DNA from: Thomasclavelia sp.
Lineage (GTDB): Bacteria; Bacillota_I; Bacilli_A; Erysipelotrichales; Coprobacillaceae
Direction: 5' to 3'
DNA length: 64,000 bases
NCBI GenBank assembly: GCA_028749475.1
Contig: JAQVWN010000008.1
Coordinates: 16,726 to 80,725 of the forward strand
Under the pieces are notes generated by a model. That model was not told the origin of the DNA, ran no database searches, and worked only from the letters and a program-made list of their open reading frames with translations. A program made the translations under genes and the position numbers. Below, one piece after another: positions 8,585 to 17,019 of the stretch (the first letter of the stretch is position 1; every line of letters starts with the position of its first letter).

Positions 8585-9681
8585 GTAAAATAGGCATTTT
8601 TGGAGGAACTTTTGATCCCATTCATAAGGGGCATACCAAAATGATGGAAATAGCTATTGATAAACTGTCATTAGATATGTTGTTAGTTATTCCAACGAAG
8701 AATAATCCTTGGAAAGACAGTTGCGAAGCAAGTAATGATAATCGGATTGAAATGATTAGTATTGCTCTTAGAAATCTTAAGAAGGCTAAAATATCTAGAA
8801 TCGAAATAGATGATAATAGTGATGATAAAAGCTATACAACTTATACCATCGATAAATTAAAGAAGTTATATCCAAATGATGAACTATATTATATTGTTGG
8901 TATGGATCAAGCATCATCATTCGATAAATGGTTTGAAGCAAAAAAGATAGCTAATAATGTTCAAATGGTTGTTTGTAATCGTAAAGGTTATCAACCCAAT
9001 GACAATATTAAAAAATTTAATTTTATTGAATTAGAAAATGATTATGAAGATGGATCATCGACTGGGTTTAAAGATGGTAATATTGAATATGTTGATAAAG
9101 AAGTGTTAAGATATGCAACTAATCATGGTTTATATTTAGAATATATGATTAAATGTCAAATGAAGGATAAACGATATAAACATTCTTTATCAGTTGCATC
9201 ACTTTGCAAAGAATTTGCATTATCTAATAATGTAAATCCTTTGAAGGCTTATATTGCTGGGATGATGCATGATGTTGCTAAAGAAATGGATGATAGTAAA
9301 GCGGAAGAATTAATGAATAAATATTATCCTAATTATGTAGCTAAACCTCGCCCAATATGGCATCAATGGTTATCAAGTTATATGTGTAAAAATGTTTATT
9401 TAATTGATGATGATGATATTTTAAAAGCCATTGAAGATCACACGACTGGGAGTACTTCTATGAGTAAACTTGGTAAATGTTTATATTGTGCTGATAAATA
9501 TGATCCTACTAGAGGTTATGATTCATCAAAGGAAATACAGTTATGCAAAGAAAACATTGATGAAGGATTTAAACAATCATTAATTGATTTTTATAACTTT
9601 TCAAAAGAAAAACATCGCGATATTGATGAAGTGTTCTTTGGAATATACGATAAATATGTAAAAGGAGAATTTAATGGATAA
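8581..9681 (+). CDS. nadD: NadD-YqeK fusion: nicotinate-nucleotide adenylyltransferase plus HD hydrolase
   Basis: Two enzymes in one 366-residue chain. Residues 1 to about 188 are NadD, which makes nicotinate adenine dinucleotide for NAD synthesis: nucleotidyltransferase motif GIFGGTFDPIHKGH, YYIVGMDQASSFDKW, and the late SST motif in DGSSTGF. Residues about 190-366 are a YqeK-like HD domain, with RYKHSLSVA, MMHDVAKEM and ALEDHTTG-like metal ligands (IEDHTTG); YqeK proteins hydrolyse diadenosine tetraphosphate. In B. subtilis these are separate adjacent genes. The frame is open throughout with no internal stop, so the fusion is real unless there is a sequencing frameshift. It overlaps yhbY by 4 bases and rsfS by 8. 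Confidence 0.93.
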   Translation: MSKIGIFGGTFDPIHKGHTKMMEIAIDKLSLDMLLVIPTKNNPWKDSCEASNDNRIEMISIALRNLKKAKISRIEIDDNSDDKSYTTYTIDKLKKLYPNDELYYIVGMDQASSFDKWFEAKKIANNVQMVVCNRKGYQPNDNIKKFNFIELENDYEDGSSTGFKDGNIEYVDKEVLRYATNHGLYLEYMIKCQMKDKRYKHSLSVASLCKEFALSNNVNPLKAYIAGMMHDVAKEMDDSKAEELMNKYYPNYVAKPRPIWHQWLSSYMCKNVYLIDDDDILKAIEDHTTGSTSMSKLGKCLYCADKYDPTRGYDSSKEIQLCKENIDEGFKQSLIDFYNFSKEKHRDIDEVFFGIYDKYVKGEFNG

Positions 9682-10018
9682 AAAGTTAGAAATTATTGTA
9701 AAGGCATTAGATGAAAAATTTGGTAAGGATATTGTAGCCATTGATATGAAAGAATCTAGTGCGTTATTTGATACATTTGTGATTTGTAGTACTGATAACG
9801 AAAGAACTTTAGAAGCTATATGTGATAATGTTGAAGATTTAATGTTTAAAGCAGGTTATAAACCTCGTAAGATAGAAGGGGCTAAAAGCAGTAAATGGGT
9901 TTTAATGGATTATGGAGACATTATTGTTCACGTATTTGATAAAGATGCTAGAAATAACTATAATTTAGAAAAATTATGGTCAGATATGCCATTAATTAAT
10001 ATAGAAGGTATAATTTAA
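9674..10018 (+). CDS. rsfS: Ribosomal silencing factor RsfS
   Basis: Binds ribosomal protein uL14 and blocks subunit joining when nutrients are scarce. The 114-residue protein has the DUF143/Iojap pattern: DTFVICSTDNERTLEAI, KPRKIEGAKSSKWVLMDYG and IIVHVFDKDARNNYNLEKLW. Normal length. AAAGGAG lies about seven bases upstream of the ATG, inside the end of nadD-yqeK. It overlaps the following methyltransferase start by one base. Confidence 0.95.
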   Translation: MDKKLEIIVKALDEKFGKDIVAIDMKESSALFDTFVICSTDNERTLEAICDNVEDLMFKAGYKPRKIEGAKSSKWVLMDYGDIIVHVFDKDARNNYNLEKLWSDMPLINIEGII

Positions 10019-10731
10019 TGTCTTATGAAAATTTTGCATATTATTATGATAGTTTAATGGATCAAAAGTTTTATGATGATTATAATAACTTCATAAATAC
10101 GCATACAACGGCTTTTAAAACAGTACTTGAAATTGGTTGTGGTACTGGTGAAACTGCTATTAGACTCGCTAAAAATGGTAAAAAAGTATATGCTACTGAT
10201 TTATCTCAAGATATGATTGATGTTTGTAGACTTAAAGCTATGAATGAAAACGTGGAATTAATGCTAGCTAGAATTGATATGACTGATTTTCAAATTAATC
10301 AAGAAGTAGATTTAGTTTTATGCTTATGCGATTCTTTAAATTATGTATTAAATAAAAAAGCTGTAAAACAAACATTTAAAAATGTTTTTGATGCACTTAA
10401 ACATAATGGAACGTTTATTTTTGATGTCGATAGTTTATATAAAATGGATAATTTACTAAATAATTATAATGAAGAACAAGATGATCCTGACTTTTATTTT
10501 TATTGGCATGTCGATAATATAGGGCCTGGGGAAGTAAAACATCATGTAGTTATTAAAGATAAAGAAAATAATGACTCAGTTGATGAAATACATCATCAAA
10601 AGACATTAAAGTTAGAAATATATGTTGAAATGTTAAAGGAAGTAGGATTTACTAAAATTGATTATTACTCAGATTTTTTAGAGTATAAAGAAAAATGTGA
10701 AAGAATCATATTTGTATGTAGAAAGGATTAA
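10018..10731 (+). CDS. Class I SAM-dependent methyltransferase, YqeM-like
   Basis: A small Rossmann-fold methyltransferase. The SAM-binding motif I VLEIGCGTGETAIRLA is near residue 38, followed by ATDLSQDM (acidic residue binding the ribose) and VDLVLCLCDSLNY. 237 residues. Its place directly after rsfS matches B. subtilis yqeM, whose substrate is not established. A C-terminal segment about residues 145-230 is beta-rich, as in other YqeM proteins. Coupled to rsfS by an overlapping stop/start (TTTAATG). Confidence 0.85.
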   Translation: MSYENFAYYYDSLMDQKFYDDYNNFINTHTTAFKTVLEIGCGTGETAIRLAKNGKKVYATDLSQDMIDVCRLKAMNENVELMLARIDMTDFQINQEVDLVLCLCDSLNYVLNKKAVKQTFKNVFDALKHNGTFIFDVDSLYKMDNLLNNYNEEQDDPDFYFYWHVDNIGPGEVKHHVVIKDKENNDSVDEIHHQKTLKLEIYVEMLKEVGFTKIDYYSDFLEYKEKCERIIFVCRKD

Positions 10732-10733
10732 TT

Positions 10734-11435
10734 ATGATCGGAATAATTGGAGCAATGGATGAAGAAGTAAATGCTATTAAAGAATATATGAAAGTACTAA
10801 ATGAGAATAAAGTAAATGATATTATTTTTTATGAAGGTAGTATAGAAAATAAAGATGTAGTTTTACTTTTAGGTGGTATTGGTAAAGTAAATGCTGCTGT
10901 TTGTAGTGCTCTATTATTTGAAAACTATGATATTGATTATTTGATAAATGTTGGTTCTTCTGGGGGACTAGATAAATTTCAAAATGTTGGTGATATTGTG
11001 ATTTCGGATAAAGTGGTTCATCATGATGTAGATTTAGTTGGTTTTAATTATCCTTATGGACAATTACCTCAAATGCCTCTTTTCTTTGAATCTAATAAAA
11101 CATTAGTAAAATGTGTAAAGGATATCATCGATGAAGATAACTTTAATGCTAGAATAGGTTTAATAGCTTCTGGTGATCAATTTGTTTGCACTAAAGGACA
11201 GGTTGATACTATATTAGAACATTTTCCTAATGCTTTATGTGCTGAAATGGAAGCAGCTTCTATTGCTCAGGTAGCTTATAAATATAAAAAGCCATTCATT
11301 ATACTTAGATCACTATCTGATGTATTTGGAAAAGGCGATAATAATATTCAATTTGATGAATATCTTAAAAAAGCAAGCAAAGAATCAGCAAATATTACTC
11401 GCAAACTAATAATGAAGGTTGATAAATTATGTTAA
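10734..11435 (+). CDS. mtnN: 5'-methylthioadenosine/S-adenosylhomocysteine nucleosidase
   Basis: Cleaves adenine from methylthioadenosine and S-adenosylhomocysteine, removing the by-product of the upstream methyltransferase class. Motifs: GIIGAMDEEV with the catalytic Glu, LLGGIGKVNAA, INVGSSGGL, GLIASGDQFV, CAEMEAASIAQV and SLSDVFGKGD with the catalytic Asp. 233 residues is typical. It starts two bases after the preceding stop and overlaps the U32 gene by seven bases. Confidence 0.95.
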   Translation: MIGIIGAMDEEVNAIKEYMKVLNENKVNDIIFYEGSIENKDVVLLLGGIGKVNAAVCSALLFENYDIDYLINVGSSGGLDKFQNVGDIVISDKVVHHDVDLVGFNYPYGQLPQMPLFFESNKTLVKCVKDIIDEDNFNARIGLIASGDQFVCTKGQVDTILEHFPNALCAEMEAASIAQVAYKYKKPFIILRSLSDVFGKGDNNIQFDEYLKKASKESANITRKLIMKVDKLC

Positions 11436-13684
11436 ATAATGATGTTGAACTTTTAGCTCCTGCTGGTAGCTATGAAGCTATGGTGGCGGCAATAGAAAAT
11501 GGTTGCAATGCTGTATACTTATCTGGTCAGATGTATGGAGCAAGAGCTTTTGCAACCAATTTTTCTTTGCAAGAATTAAAGGAAGCTGTTAAATTCGCTC
11601 ATTTAAGAAATGTAAAAATCTATGTCACTGTTAATACTTTATATGATAATAAACAAATTCAAGGCTTATTATCTTATCTTGATTATTTAAATAGTATTAA
11701 TGTTGATGGATTACTCATTCAAGATATGGGAATAGTTAATATTGTTAAAAGCAGATATCCAAATATTGAATTACATCTCTCGACTCAATGCTCTATTCAT
11801 AATTTGGAGGGGATAAAGTACTTTGAAAAACAAGGTGTTAAAAGAATTGTTTTAGCTAGAGAAAATAATATTAGTGAAATAAGAAATATTTGTAAAAATA
11901 CTGATATTGATATTGAAGTCTTTGTCCATGGTGCTTTATGTATTAGTTGCTCCGGACAATGTTTAATGAGCAGTGAGGTCACTGCAAGAAGTGGAAATAA
12001 AGGCGAATGTGCTCAGTTATGTCGATTACCATATAATTTAATGAAGGATAATAAAATCATTTCATATAATGACTATTTACTTTCTCCTAAAGATCTATGT
12101 AGTATTGATAATATTGGGCAATTAATTGATGCTGGTGTTAAATCCTTTAAAATAGAGGGAAGAATGAAATCTCCTCAGTATGTAGCTGCAACTACCAAGG
12201 CTTATAGAAGAGCTATTGATAATTATTTAAGTAAATTAAAAGCAAATTACGATAAAGAAATACTAGTTATGAAACAAATGTTTAATCGAGATTATACATC
12301 TGGCTTATTAATGAATAATTATAAAGATTTTATTACTCATACTTATTCAGGTAATACCGGTATTCAAATTGGAATGATTACCAATTATGATAATCGAAAT
12401 CATCAAATATCAATTAAACTTACTAATACTCTTCATCAAAATGATCGAATTGGCTTTGAAAAGCATGATTTTTTACGCACTATTACTAAACTTTATTTAA
12501 ATGGTAAATTAGTAAATCAGGCTGATGCTGGAGATATTGTTAAAATAGATCTAGATAGGCATGTAAAGAAAGATTTGAAGGTATTTAAAATTATTGATTA
12601 TAAACTTAATAACGAAATCGAAAATTCATATAAAGGAGAAAACATCCATCTACCTTTAAATATGCTTTTTAGTGCTCATAAAGGAACAAAACCATCTCTT
12701 ACGATAAATTATAAAGACTTACAAATAAACGTTACTCATAATCAAATTATGGAAGAATCTTTAAAACATCCTGCAACTTATGAATCAATTTTTAAACAAT
12801 TATCAAAGTTAGGAGATACTCCTTTTAGTTTATCTTCTTTAGAAACTGATATGGATAATGATTTGTTTATTCCAGTTTCTCTTTTAAACAATATTAGAAG
12901 AGAAGGAATTGCATTATTAGAAGAAAAAGTACTTTCTTTTGACAATAAAGTTACTGATGAAAAGATAACAATAAAGAATAAACAACATTATATTAAACAT
13001 TTAGATATTAAAATCACTGATATTAGACAACTAAATAATATTGATTTATCTAAGGCTGATAGAATTTATTATCCTTTTAATATAAACGACAAAATGATGA
13101 ATGATGAAAAATTTGTTCCATATACTAACTATTGGGAAGATAGTCAAAAACTACAAAACTATAAAGATTCTTCAAAATATCTACACTCTAAAAATGTTTT
13201 AGTTTCTGATTTTGGAGCTTTAAATACATTTATTGATAAGAATACAATTATTAACTATAACTTTAATGTTTATAATGACTATGCTTTAGATTATTTTCAT
13301 AATGAAGTTGTACTGTCACTAGAATTAAGTAAAAAAGAAATAAATAAATTAAAATGTGATAATGATTTAACATTATTAGCTTATGGTAAGCCAAGAAATA
13401 TGAATCTAAGACATTGTATTATTAGTGATTATTACTTCCAGGATAAAAAAGAGGGTTGTAATAAATGTAAAACTGGTCATTATTCGATAGTGGACAGGAA
13501 AAACGAAAGATTTGATATTATTACTGATACAAATTGTAATAATTATGTTTTAAATAATAAACCAATATTAATTAAAGATATTAACGATTATAATGTTGAT
13601 CGTATATTACTTGATTTTACTAATGAAGACAGCAACAGAATTAATGAAATTATAAATGAATATCTAAATATCATAAATTTATAA
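11429..13684 (+). CDS. Peptidase U32 family protein with DUF3656-like region (RNA hydroxylase type)
   Basis: The first 330 or so residues are a U32 domain: ELLAPAGSYEAMVAAIENG, AVYLSGQMYGARAFA, QDMG, HLSTQCSIHN, FVHGALCISCSGQCLMSS and KGECAQLCRLPY with clustered cysteines suited to an iron-sulphur site, then KIEGRMKSPQYVA. Known members of this group (TrhP, RlhA) hydroxylate tRNA or 23S rRNA rather than degrade protein. The long C-terminal extension to 751 residues, with a CNKCKTGH-type Cys pair near residue 678, resembles RlhA-like proteins, but it diverges and I cannot say whether tRNA or rRNA is the target. Last gene of the yqeH operon. Confidence 0.85.
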   Translation: MLNNDVELLAPAGSYEAMVAAIENGCNAVYLSGQMYGARAFATNFSLQELKEAVKFAHLRNVKIYVTVNTLYDNKQIQGLLSYLDYLNSINVDGLLIQDMGIVNIVKSRYPNIELHLSTQCSIHNLEGIKYFEKQGVKRIVLARENNISEIRNICKNTDIDIEVFVHGALCISCSGQCLMSSEVTARSGNKGECAQLCRLPYNLMKDNKIISYNDYLLSPKDLCSIDNIGQLIDAGVKSFKIEGRMKSPQYVAATTKAYRRAIDNYLSKLKANYDKEILVMKQMFNRDYTSGLLMNNYKDFITHTYSGNTGIQIGMITNYDNRNHQISIKLTNTLHQNDRIGFEKHDFLRTITKLYLNGKLVNQADAGDIVKIDLDRHVKKDLKVFKIIDYKLNNEIENSYKGENIHLPLNMLFSAHKGTKPSLTINYKDLQINVTHNQIMEESLKHPATYESIFKQLSKLGDTPFSLSSLETDMDNDLFIPVSLLNNIRREGIALLEEKVLSFDNKVTDEKITIKNKQHYIKHLDIKITDIRQLNNIDLSKADRIYYPFNINDKMMNDEKFVPYTNYWEDSQKLQNYKDSSKYLHSKNVLVSDFGALNTFIDKNTIINYNFNVYNDYALDYFHNEVVLSLELSKKEINKLKCDNDLTLLAYGKPRNMNLRHCIISDYYFQDKKEGCNKCKTGHYSIVDRKNERFDIITDTNCNNYVLNNKPILIKDINDYNVDRILLDFTNEDSNRINEIINEYLNIINL

Positions 13685-13868
13685 AATCAAAGAATGGAAA
13701 ATGGGATTATTACGTTATATTTGTAATATAACTAAAATATATTTAGTAATTAGATAAAATTATTCGATAATTTAAAAAAATATTAATATAAAATACTGAA
13801 AATGCTAAAAAACAATTGTGTTAAATTACGGAAAATGCTAAACTTTCTAATATAGGAGGAAGTTTATT
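13685..13868. promoter_or_regulatory. Intergenic control region of the XRE regulator gene
   Basis: 184 bases without a gene. A hairpin GTTATATT-TGT-AATATAAC lies at 13714-13732. A 12-base direct repeat GAAAATGCTAAA occurs at 13798-13809 and 13831-13842, 33 bases apart (about three helical turns). A weak promoter (TTGTGT, 17 bases, TAAACT) could overlap the second copy. AGGAGGA at 13854-13860 is the ribosome binding site of the next gene. The repeats are candidate autoregulatory operators. Confidence 0.45.
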
Positions 13869-14213
13869 ATGAGTGTAGATTTAGATTTAGCACACAGATT
13901 GAAATCCTACCGCAATTTTAAACACATGACTCAAAAAGATGTTGCTAAGCATCTTCAAGTACCACATTCAGCGATTTCGGATATTGAAAATGGTAAAAGA
14001 GACGTGACTGTTGGAGAATTAAAAATCTTTTCAGCACTATATGGAAGAAGCGTTGAAGAAATTATTAGTGGGAAAAAATATGATTATTATAATATAGCTA
14101 ATATTGCAAGATTGCTTTCTGAATTAAATGAAGATGATCTTAAAGAAGTTATGTTTATAATCGAATATAAGAGAAAAAGAAGCGAAGAAAAAGCCGAAAA
14201 TAATAAACAATAA
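13869..14213 (+). CDS. XRE-family helix-turn-helix transcriptional regulator
   Basis: A 114-residue DNA-binding protein. Residues 6-63 form a Cro/C1-type helix-turn-helix: LAHRLKSYRNFKHMTQKDVA, then HLQVPHSAISDIENGKRDVT with the recognition helix, and LKIFSALYGRSVEEII. The C-terminal 45 residues are charged and predicted helical (LLSELNEDDLKEVMFIIEYKRKR), like Bacilli regulators that dimerise there. Single-gene unit with strong AGGAGGA and its own terminator. The target is unknown; direct repeats in its upstream region suggest autoregulation. No phage genes lie nearby. Confidence 0.88.
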   Translation: MSVDLDLAHRLKSYRNFKHMTQKDVAKHLQVPHSAISDIENGKRDVTVGELKIFSALYGRSVEEIISGKKYDYYNIANIARLLSELNEDDLKEVMFIIEYKRKRSEEKAENNKQ

Positions 14214-14243
14214 TATCAAGGAAAAATCCTTGATATTTTTTTA
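14212..14243 (+). terminator. Terminator after XRE regulator
   Basis: A 10-bp stem AATATCAAGG / CCTTGATATT with loop AAAAAT, followed by a long T-rich run. Confidence 0.85.
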
Positions 14244-14277
14244 TTTTTAAATGGAAGGGCATTCATTAATTTAGTTA

Positions 14278-14306
14278 TTTACAACGTTGTTTTTAAAGAA
14301 TAAAAT
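14278..14306 (+). promoter_or_regulatory. Promoter of the lactate permease gene, with overlapping palindrome
   Basis: TTTACA at 14278-14283, 17-base spacer, TAAAAT at 14301-14306. A perfect 10-base palindrome ACAACGTTGT at 14281-14290 overlaps the -35 element and may be a repressor site. Confidence 0.55.
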
Positions 14307-14333
14307 ATTTAATGTTTGTAAGGGAGAAAAGAA

Positions 14334-15875
14334 ATGTTCAAATTATTTTTTATGTTTTTACTTGCCTTAATGCCAATCATCTGGTTAATAATTTCATTAT
14401 GTATATTTAAGATGGAAGCATATAAAGCAAGTGTCGGTGCACTGATAGTTGCAATTATTGAAGCAATGGCTATTTGGGGTATGAATGTAGTCAATGTTTC
14501 TACAGCGGCTTTAGAAGGAATTGCAATGGCTATTTGGCCAATTGTTATTGTTATAATAGCTGCAGTATTTACTTATAATCTTACTGTTCATACTAAAGCA
14601 ATGGATGTTATTAAAAGAATGATTACATCTGTTAGTAACGATAAACGAGTTTTAGTATTACTAGTAGGATGGTGTTTTGGAGGATTTTTAGAGGGAATGG
14701 CTGGTTTTGGTGTTGCAATCGCAATTCCTGCTAGTATGTTATATGCTTTAGGTTTTAATCCAGTAACTGCCATTTTAGCTTGTTTAATAGCTAATGGATG
14801 TCCAACTATGTTTGGAAGTATTGGAATTCCAACAACTACTTTAGCGAGTGTAACAGGATTAGATCCAACTAATCTTGCATTTATTCAAACATTACAAGTA
14901 GGAATAATTGAATTTGCATGTCCATTTTTAATGGTTACTTTAGTTTCCAAAGGTTTAAAAGGTCTTAAAGGAATGATACCTACTATATTAATAGCTAGTC
15001 TAAGTTTTGTTGTTCCCGAAATTCTTACTGCTAAGTTTGTTGGGGCTGATCTTGCTGTAATAGTAGCTGCAGTATGTTCATTAATTATTACATTTGTGTG
15101 GTGCTTAAGAGATACAAAAGTACCAGAGGAATATGCAATGAATATTTCTCATGATGATAGCGAACCAATTACACTGTCTAGAGCTTTAGTAGCTTGGTCA
15201 CCATTCATCTTAATATTTGTTGTTTTATTAGTTACAAGTAAATTAGTTCCATTTATCAATCAACCTTTAGACAGCATTCAAAGTACTATTAATATCTATC
15301 AAGGTAATCCGGATGCTACACTCACATTTAAATGGGTTAACACCCCAGGTGTACTAATAATGATTTGTGGTTTAATCGGAGGATTTATTCAAAAATGTCC
15401 ATTTAAAGAGATGATGGGTGTTTTATGGGATACAGTTAAACAAATGGCTAAGACTATTATTACTATGATGGGAGTATTAGCCACTGCAAAAATTATGGGA
15501 TATAGTGGTATGATTAGCAGTATTGCTTTATTCTTTGTTAATGCTTTAGGTGATTTTTATCCATTAGTTGCCCCATTACTTGGAGCATTAGGAACATTTG
15601 TTACTGGTTCAGGAACAAGCTCTGAAGTACTATTTGGTAATGTACAATTAGAAGCAGCTAAATCAATTGCTGTTGATCCATATTGGTTGGTTGCAGCCAA
15701 TTCTCTTGGAACAGCTGCCGGTAAAATGCTTGCTCCTCAAAGTATTGCTATTGGTACAGCTGCTTGTGCTCTTGAAGGCAAAGATGGAGAAATATTAAGT
15801 AAAATATTTAAATATGCTGCTGCATTTATTGTTGTTATGGCAATAATTGTCTATGCTGGAACATTCTTTATATAA
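14334..15875 (+). CDS. lctP: L-lactate permease family transporter
   Basis: A 513-residue membrane protein with about 12-14 hydrophobic helices. Family motifs include GGFLEGMAGFGVAIAIPASM, LIANGCPTMFGSIGIPTT and near the C-terminus GSGTSSEVLFGNVQ and NSLGTAAGKMLAPQSIAIG. The LctP family imports L-lactate or glycolate by proton symport. AAGGGAG precedes the ATG. It stands alone between two terminators, without a lactate dehydrogenase or lutABC beside it, so the physiological direction and substrate are inferred from the family only. Confidence 0.92.
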   Translation: MFKLFFMFLLALMPIIWLIISLCIFKMEAYKASVGALIVAIIEAMAIWGMNVVNVSTAALEGIAMAIWPIVIVIIAAVFTYNLTVHTKAMDVIKRMITSVSNDKRVLVLLVGWCFGGFLEGMAGFGVAIAIPASMLYALGFNPVTAILACLIANGCPTMFGSIGIPTTTLASVTGLDPTNLAFIQTLQVGIIEFACPFLMVTLVSKGLKGLKGMIPTILIASLSFVVPEILTAKFVGADLAVIVAAVCSLIITFVWCLRDTKVPEEYAMNISHDDSEPITLSRALVAWSPFILIFVVLLVTSKLVPFINQPLDSIQSTINIYQGNPDATLTFKWVNTPGVLIMICGLIGGFIQKCPFKEMMGVLWDTVKQMAKTIITMMGVLATAKIMGYSGMISSIALFFVNALGDFYPLVAPLLGALGTFVTGSGTSSEVLFGNVQLEAAKSIAVDPYWLVAANSLGTAAGKMLAPQSIAIGTAACALEGKDGEILSKIFKYAAAFIVVMAIIVYAGTFFI

Positions 15876-15876
15876 T

Positions 15877-15919
15877 AAAAAAGCATCAGTCATTTAACTA
15901 ATGACTCGATGCTTTATTT
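15877..15919. terminator. Bidirectional terminator
   Basis: Stem AAAGCATC-A-GTCAT against ATGAC-TC-GATGCTTT with flanking A and T tracts, between the convergent permease and phosphoesterase genes. Confidence 0.8.
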
Positions 15920-15921
15920 AT

Positions 15922-16461
15922 TTATTTTAATAATTCTTTATATTCTTCTAAAATAGCTGCATTTTTAATTATGTCTTTTAGTGGGACTGCTTCAAATGTT
16001 TCACTGCTATAATATGTAATAGATAAATTCTTACCATCTATTATGACTATCGCGTATGTACCAAATCCAATTTCTCCACGATTCATCATTGTGCTGCCGG
16101 GATTTATAATATATTTATTATTTTTATGAATAAAGTTTGGAACATGGGTATGGCCATGAAAACAAACATCCAAATTGTTCATTTCCATATATTCTAGAAT
16201 CTCTTCTTCGCCATAATAAATATTAAAATCATTACCATGGGTTATTAAAACATTCATATCTTCTATTTTTTTTACTATAAGACGAGGAAAAGTATCTTGA
16301 TCATGATTGCCATTTACAGTTAAGAATTTCTTTATTAATTCATCATTTGGATCCATTGATGAATCTCCACAATGAATTAAGTAATCAAAGTCATTAAAGT
16401 TAAAATGATCAAAAATATCGTTATATAAATGAGTATCACTAAGTACAAGTATTTTTTTCAT
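15922..16461 (-). CDS. YfcE/MJ0936-family metallophosphoesterase
   Basis: A 179-residue cytoplasmic phosphodiesterase. The calcineurin-like metal motifs are all present: LVLSDTHLYND, LIHCGDS, VNGNHDQD, ITHGND and FHGHTHVPN, followed by IINPGSTMMNRG. Relatives hydrolyse artificial phosphodiesters and some act on cyclic nucleotides; the natural substrate is unclear. AGAGGTG precedes the ATG. Transcribed alone, divergent from the PTS IIB pair. Confidence 0.9.
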   Translation of the reverse strand: MKKILVLSDTHLYNDIFDHFNFNDFDYLIHCGDSSMDPNDELIKKFLTVNGNHDQDTFPRLIVKKIEDMNVLITHGNDFNIYYGEEEILEYMEMNNLDVCFHGHTHVPNFIHKNNKYIINPGSTMMNRGEIGFGTYAIVIIDGKNLSITYYSSETFEAVPLKDIIKNAAILEEYKELLK

Positions 16462-16505
16462 AGTACACCTCTTATTAAGTATAAAATAAATGTTATCTAA
16501 AATCT

Positions 16506-16521
16506 ATCAACATATGTTGAT
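16506..16521. repeat. Perfect 16-bp palindrome between divergent genes
   Basis: ATCAACATATGTTGAT lies about 45 bases upstream of the phosphoesterase start and about 120 bases upstream of the first IIB gene. Size and symmetry suit a dimeric regulator. No particular family is implied. Confidence 0.4.
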
Positions 16522-16572
16522 TATATCGATAAAATATTGAATTAATATTCAGTTCATTTTCTAAAATGGAAA

Positions 16573-16609
16573 AGAAAGTGTTTACATATGGACACTAAAT
16601 TGGTAAAAT
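16573..16609 (+). promoter_or_regulatory. Promoter of tandem PTS IIB genes with cre-like box
   Basis: TTTACA at 16581-16586, 17-base spacer, TAAAAT at 16604-16609. The 14 bases at 16573-16586 (AGAAAGTGTTTACA) match the catabolite-responsive element pattern TGWAARCGNTNWCA at 12 of 14 positions and cover the -35 box, suggesting CcpA repression. One mismatch is in the CG core, so binding may be weak. Confidence 0.5.
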
Positions 16610-16639
16610 AAATATATATTAAAGAAGGAGTATATTATA

Positions 16640-16957
16640 ATGAAAACTATTTTATTAGTATGTTCAGCTGGTATGTCAACAAGCTTACTAGTTACAAAAA
16701 TGGAAGCAGCAGCTAAAGAAGCAAATTATGAATGTAAAATCTTTGCTTTACCTTTCTCTGATGCACCAAGAGTATTAGAAGAAGTTGATATTATTTTACT
16801 TGGCCCACAAGTAAGATTCCAAAAAGCTGCAATTGAAAAATTAGCTGCAGGACGTAAAGCTGGTCCTATCCCTGTTGATATTATCGATATGAGAGATTAC
16901 GGTACTATGAACGGTAAAGCTGTATTTGATTTTGCTCTAAAAAAATTAGGAGAATAA
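16640..16957 (+). CDS. PTS lactose/cellobiose-type IIB component (orphan 1)
   Basis: A 105-residue IIB protein. The P-loop around the phosphorylated cysteine reads LLVCSAGMSTSLLVTKM (Cys8), followed by VDIILLGPQVRFQ, as in CelA/ChbB-type IIB domains. In a working phosphotransferase system it would receive phosphate from IIA and pass it to sugar bound by IIC, but neither IIA nor IIC is encoded nearby. The next gene is a close paralogue, about half identical by eye. AAGGAG precedes the ATG; its own promoter and terminator make it a separable unit. It could serve a distant IIC or be regulatory. Confidence 0.92.
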   Translation: MKTILLVCSAGMSTSLLVTKMEAAAKEANYECKIFALPFSDAPRVLEEVDIILLGPQVRFQKAAIEKLAAGRKAGPIPVDIIDMRDYGTMNGKAVFDFALKKLGE

Positions 16958-16969
16958 AATTTAAAGAAT

Positions 16970-17000
16970 AAATAAAAAGAACTATAAGTTCTTTTTATTT
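16970..17000 (+). terminator. Terminator between the two IIB genes
   Basis: A 14-bp stem AAATAAAAAGAACT / AGTTCTTTTTATTT with loop ATA. It may lower expression of the second paralogue, which has no obvious promoter of its own. Confidence 0.7.
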
Positions 17001-17019
17001 AAGTTGTAGGAGATTAGTT

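Noticed and set aside
13869..14213. XRE regulator as part of a toxin-antitoxin or defence module
   Set aside because: No partner toxin, nuclease or short linked gene on either side; it is a single gene with its own terminator.
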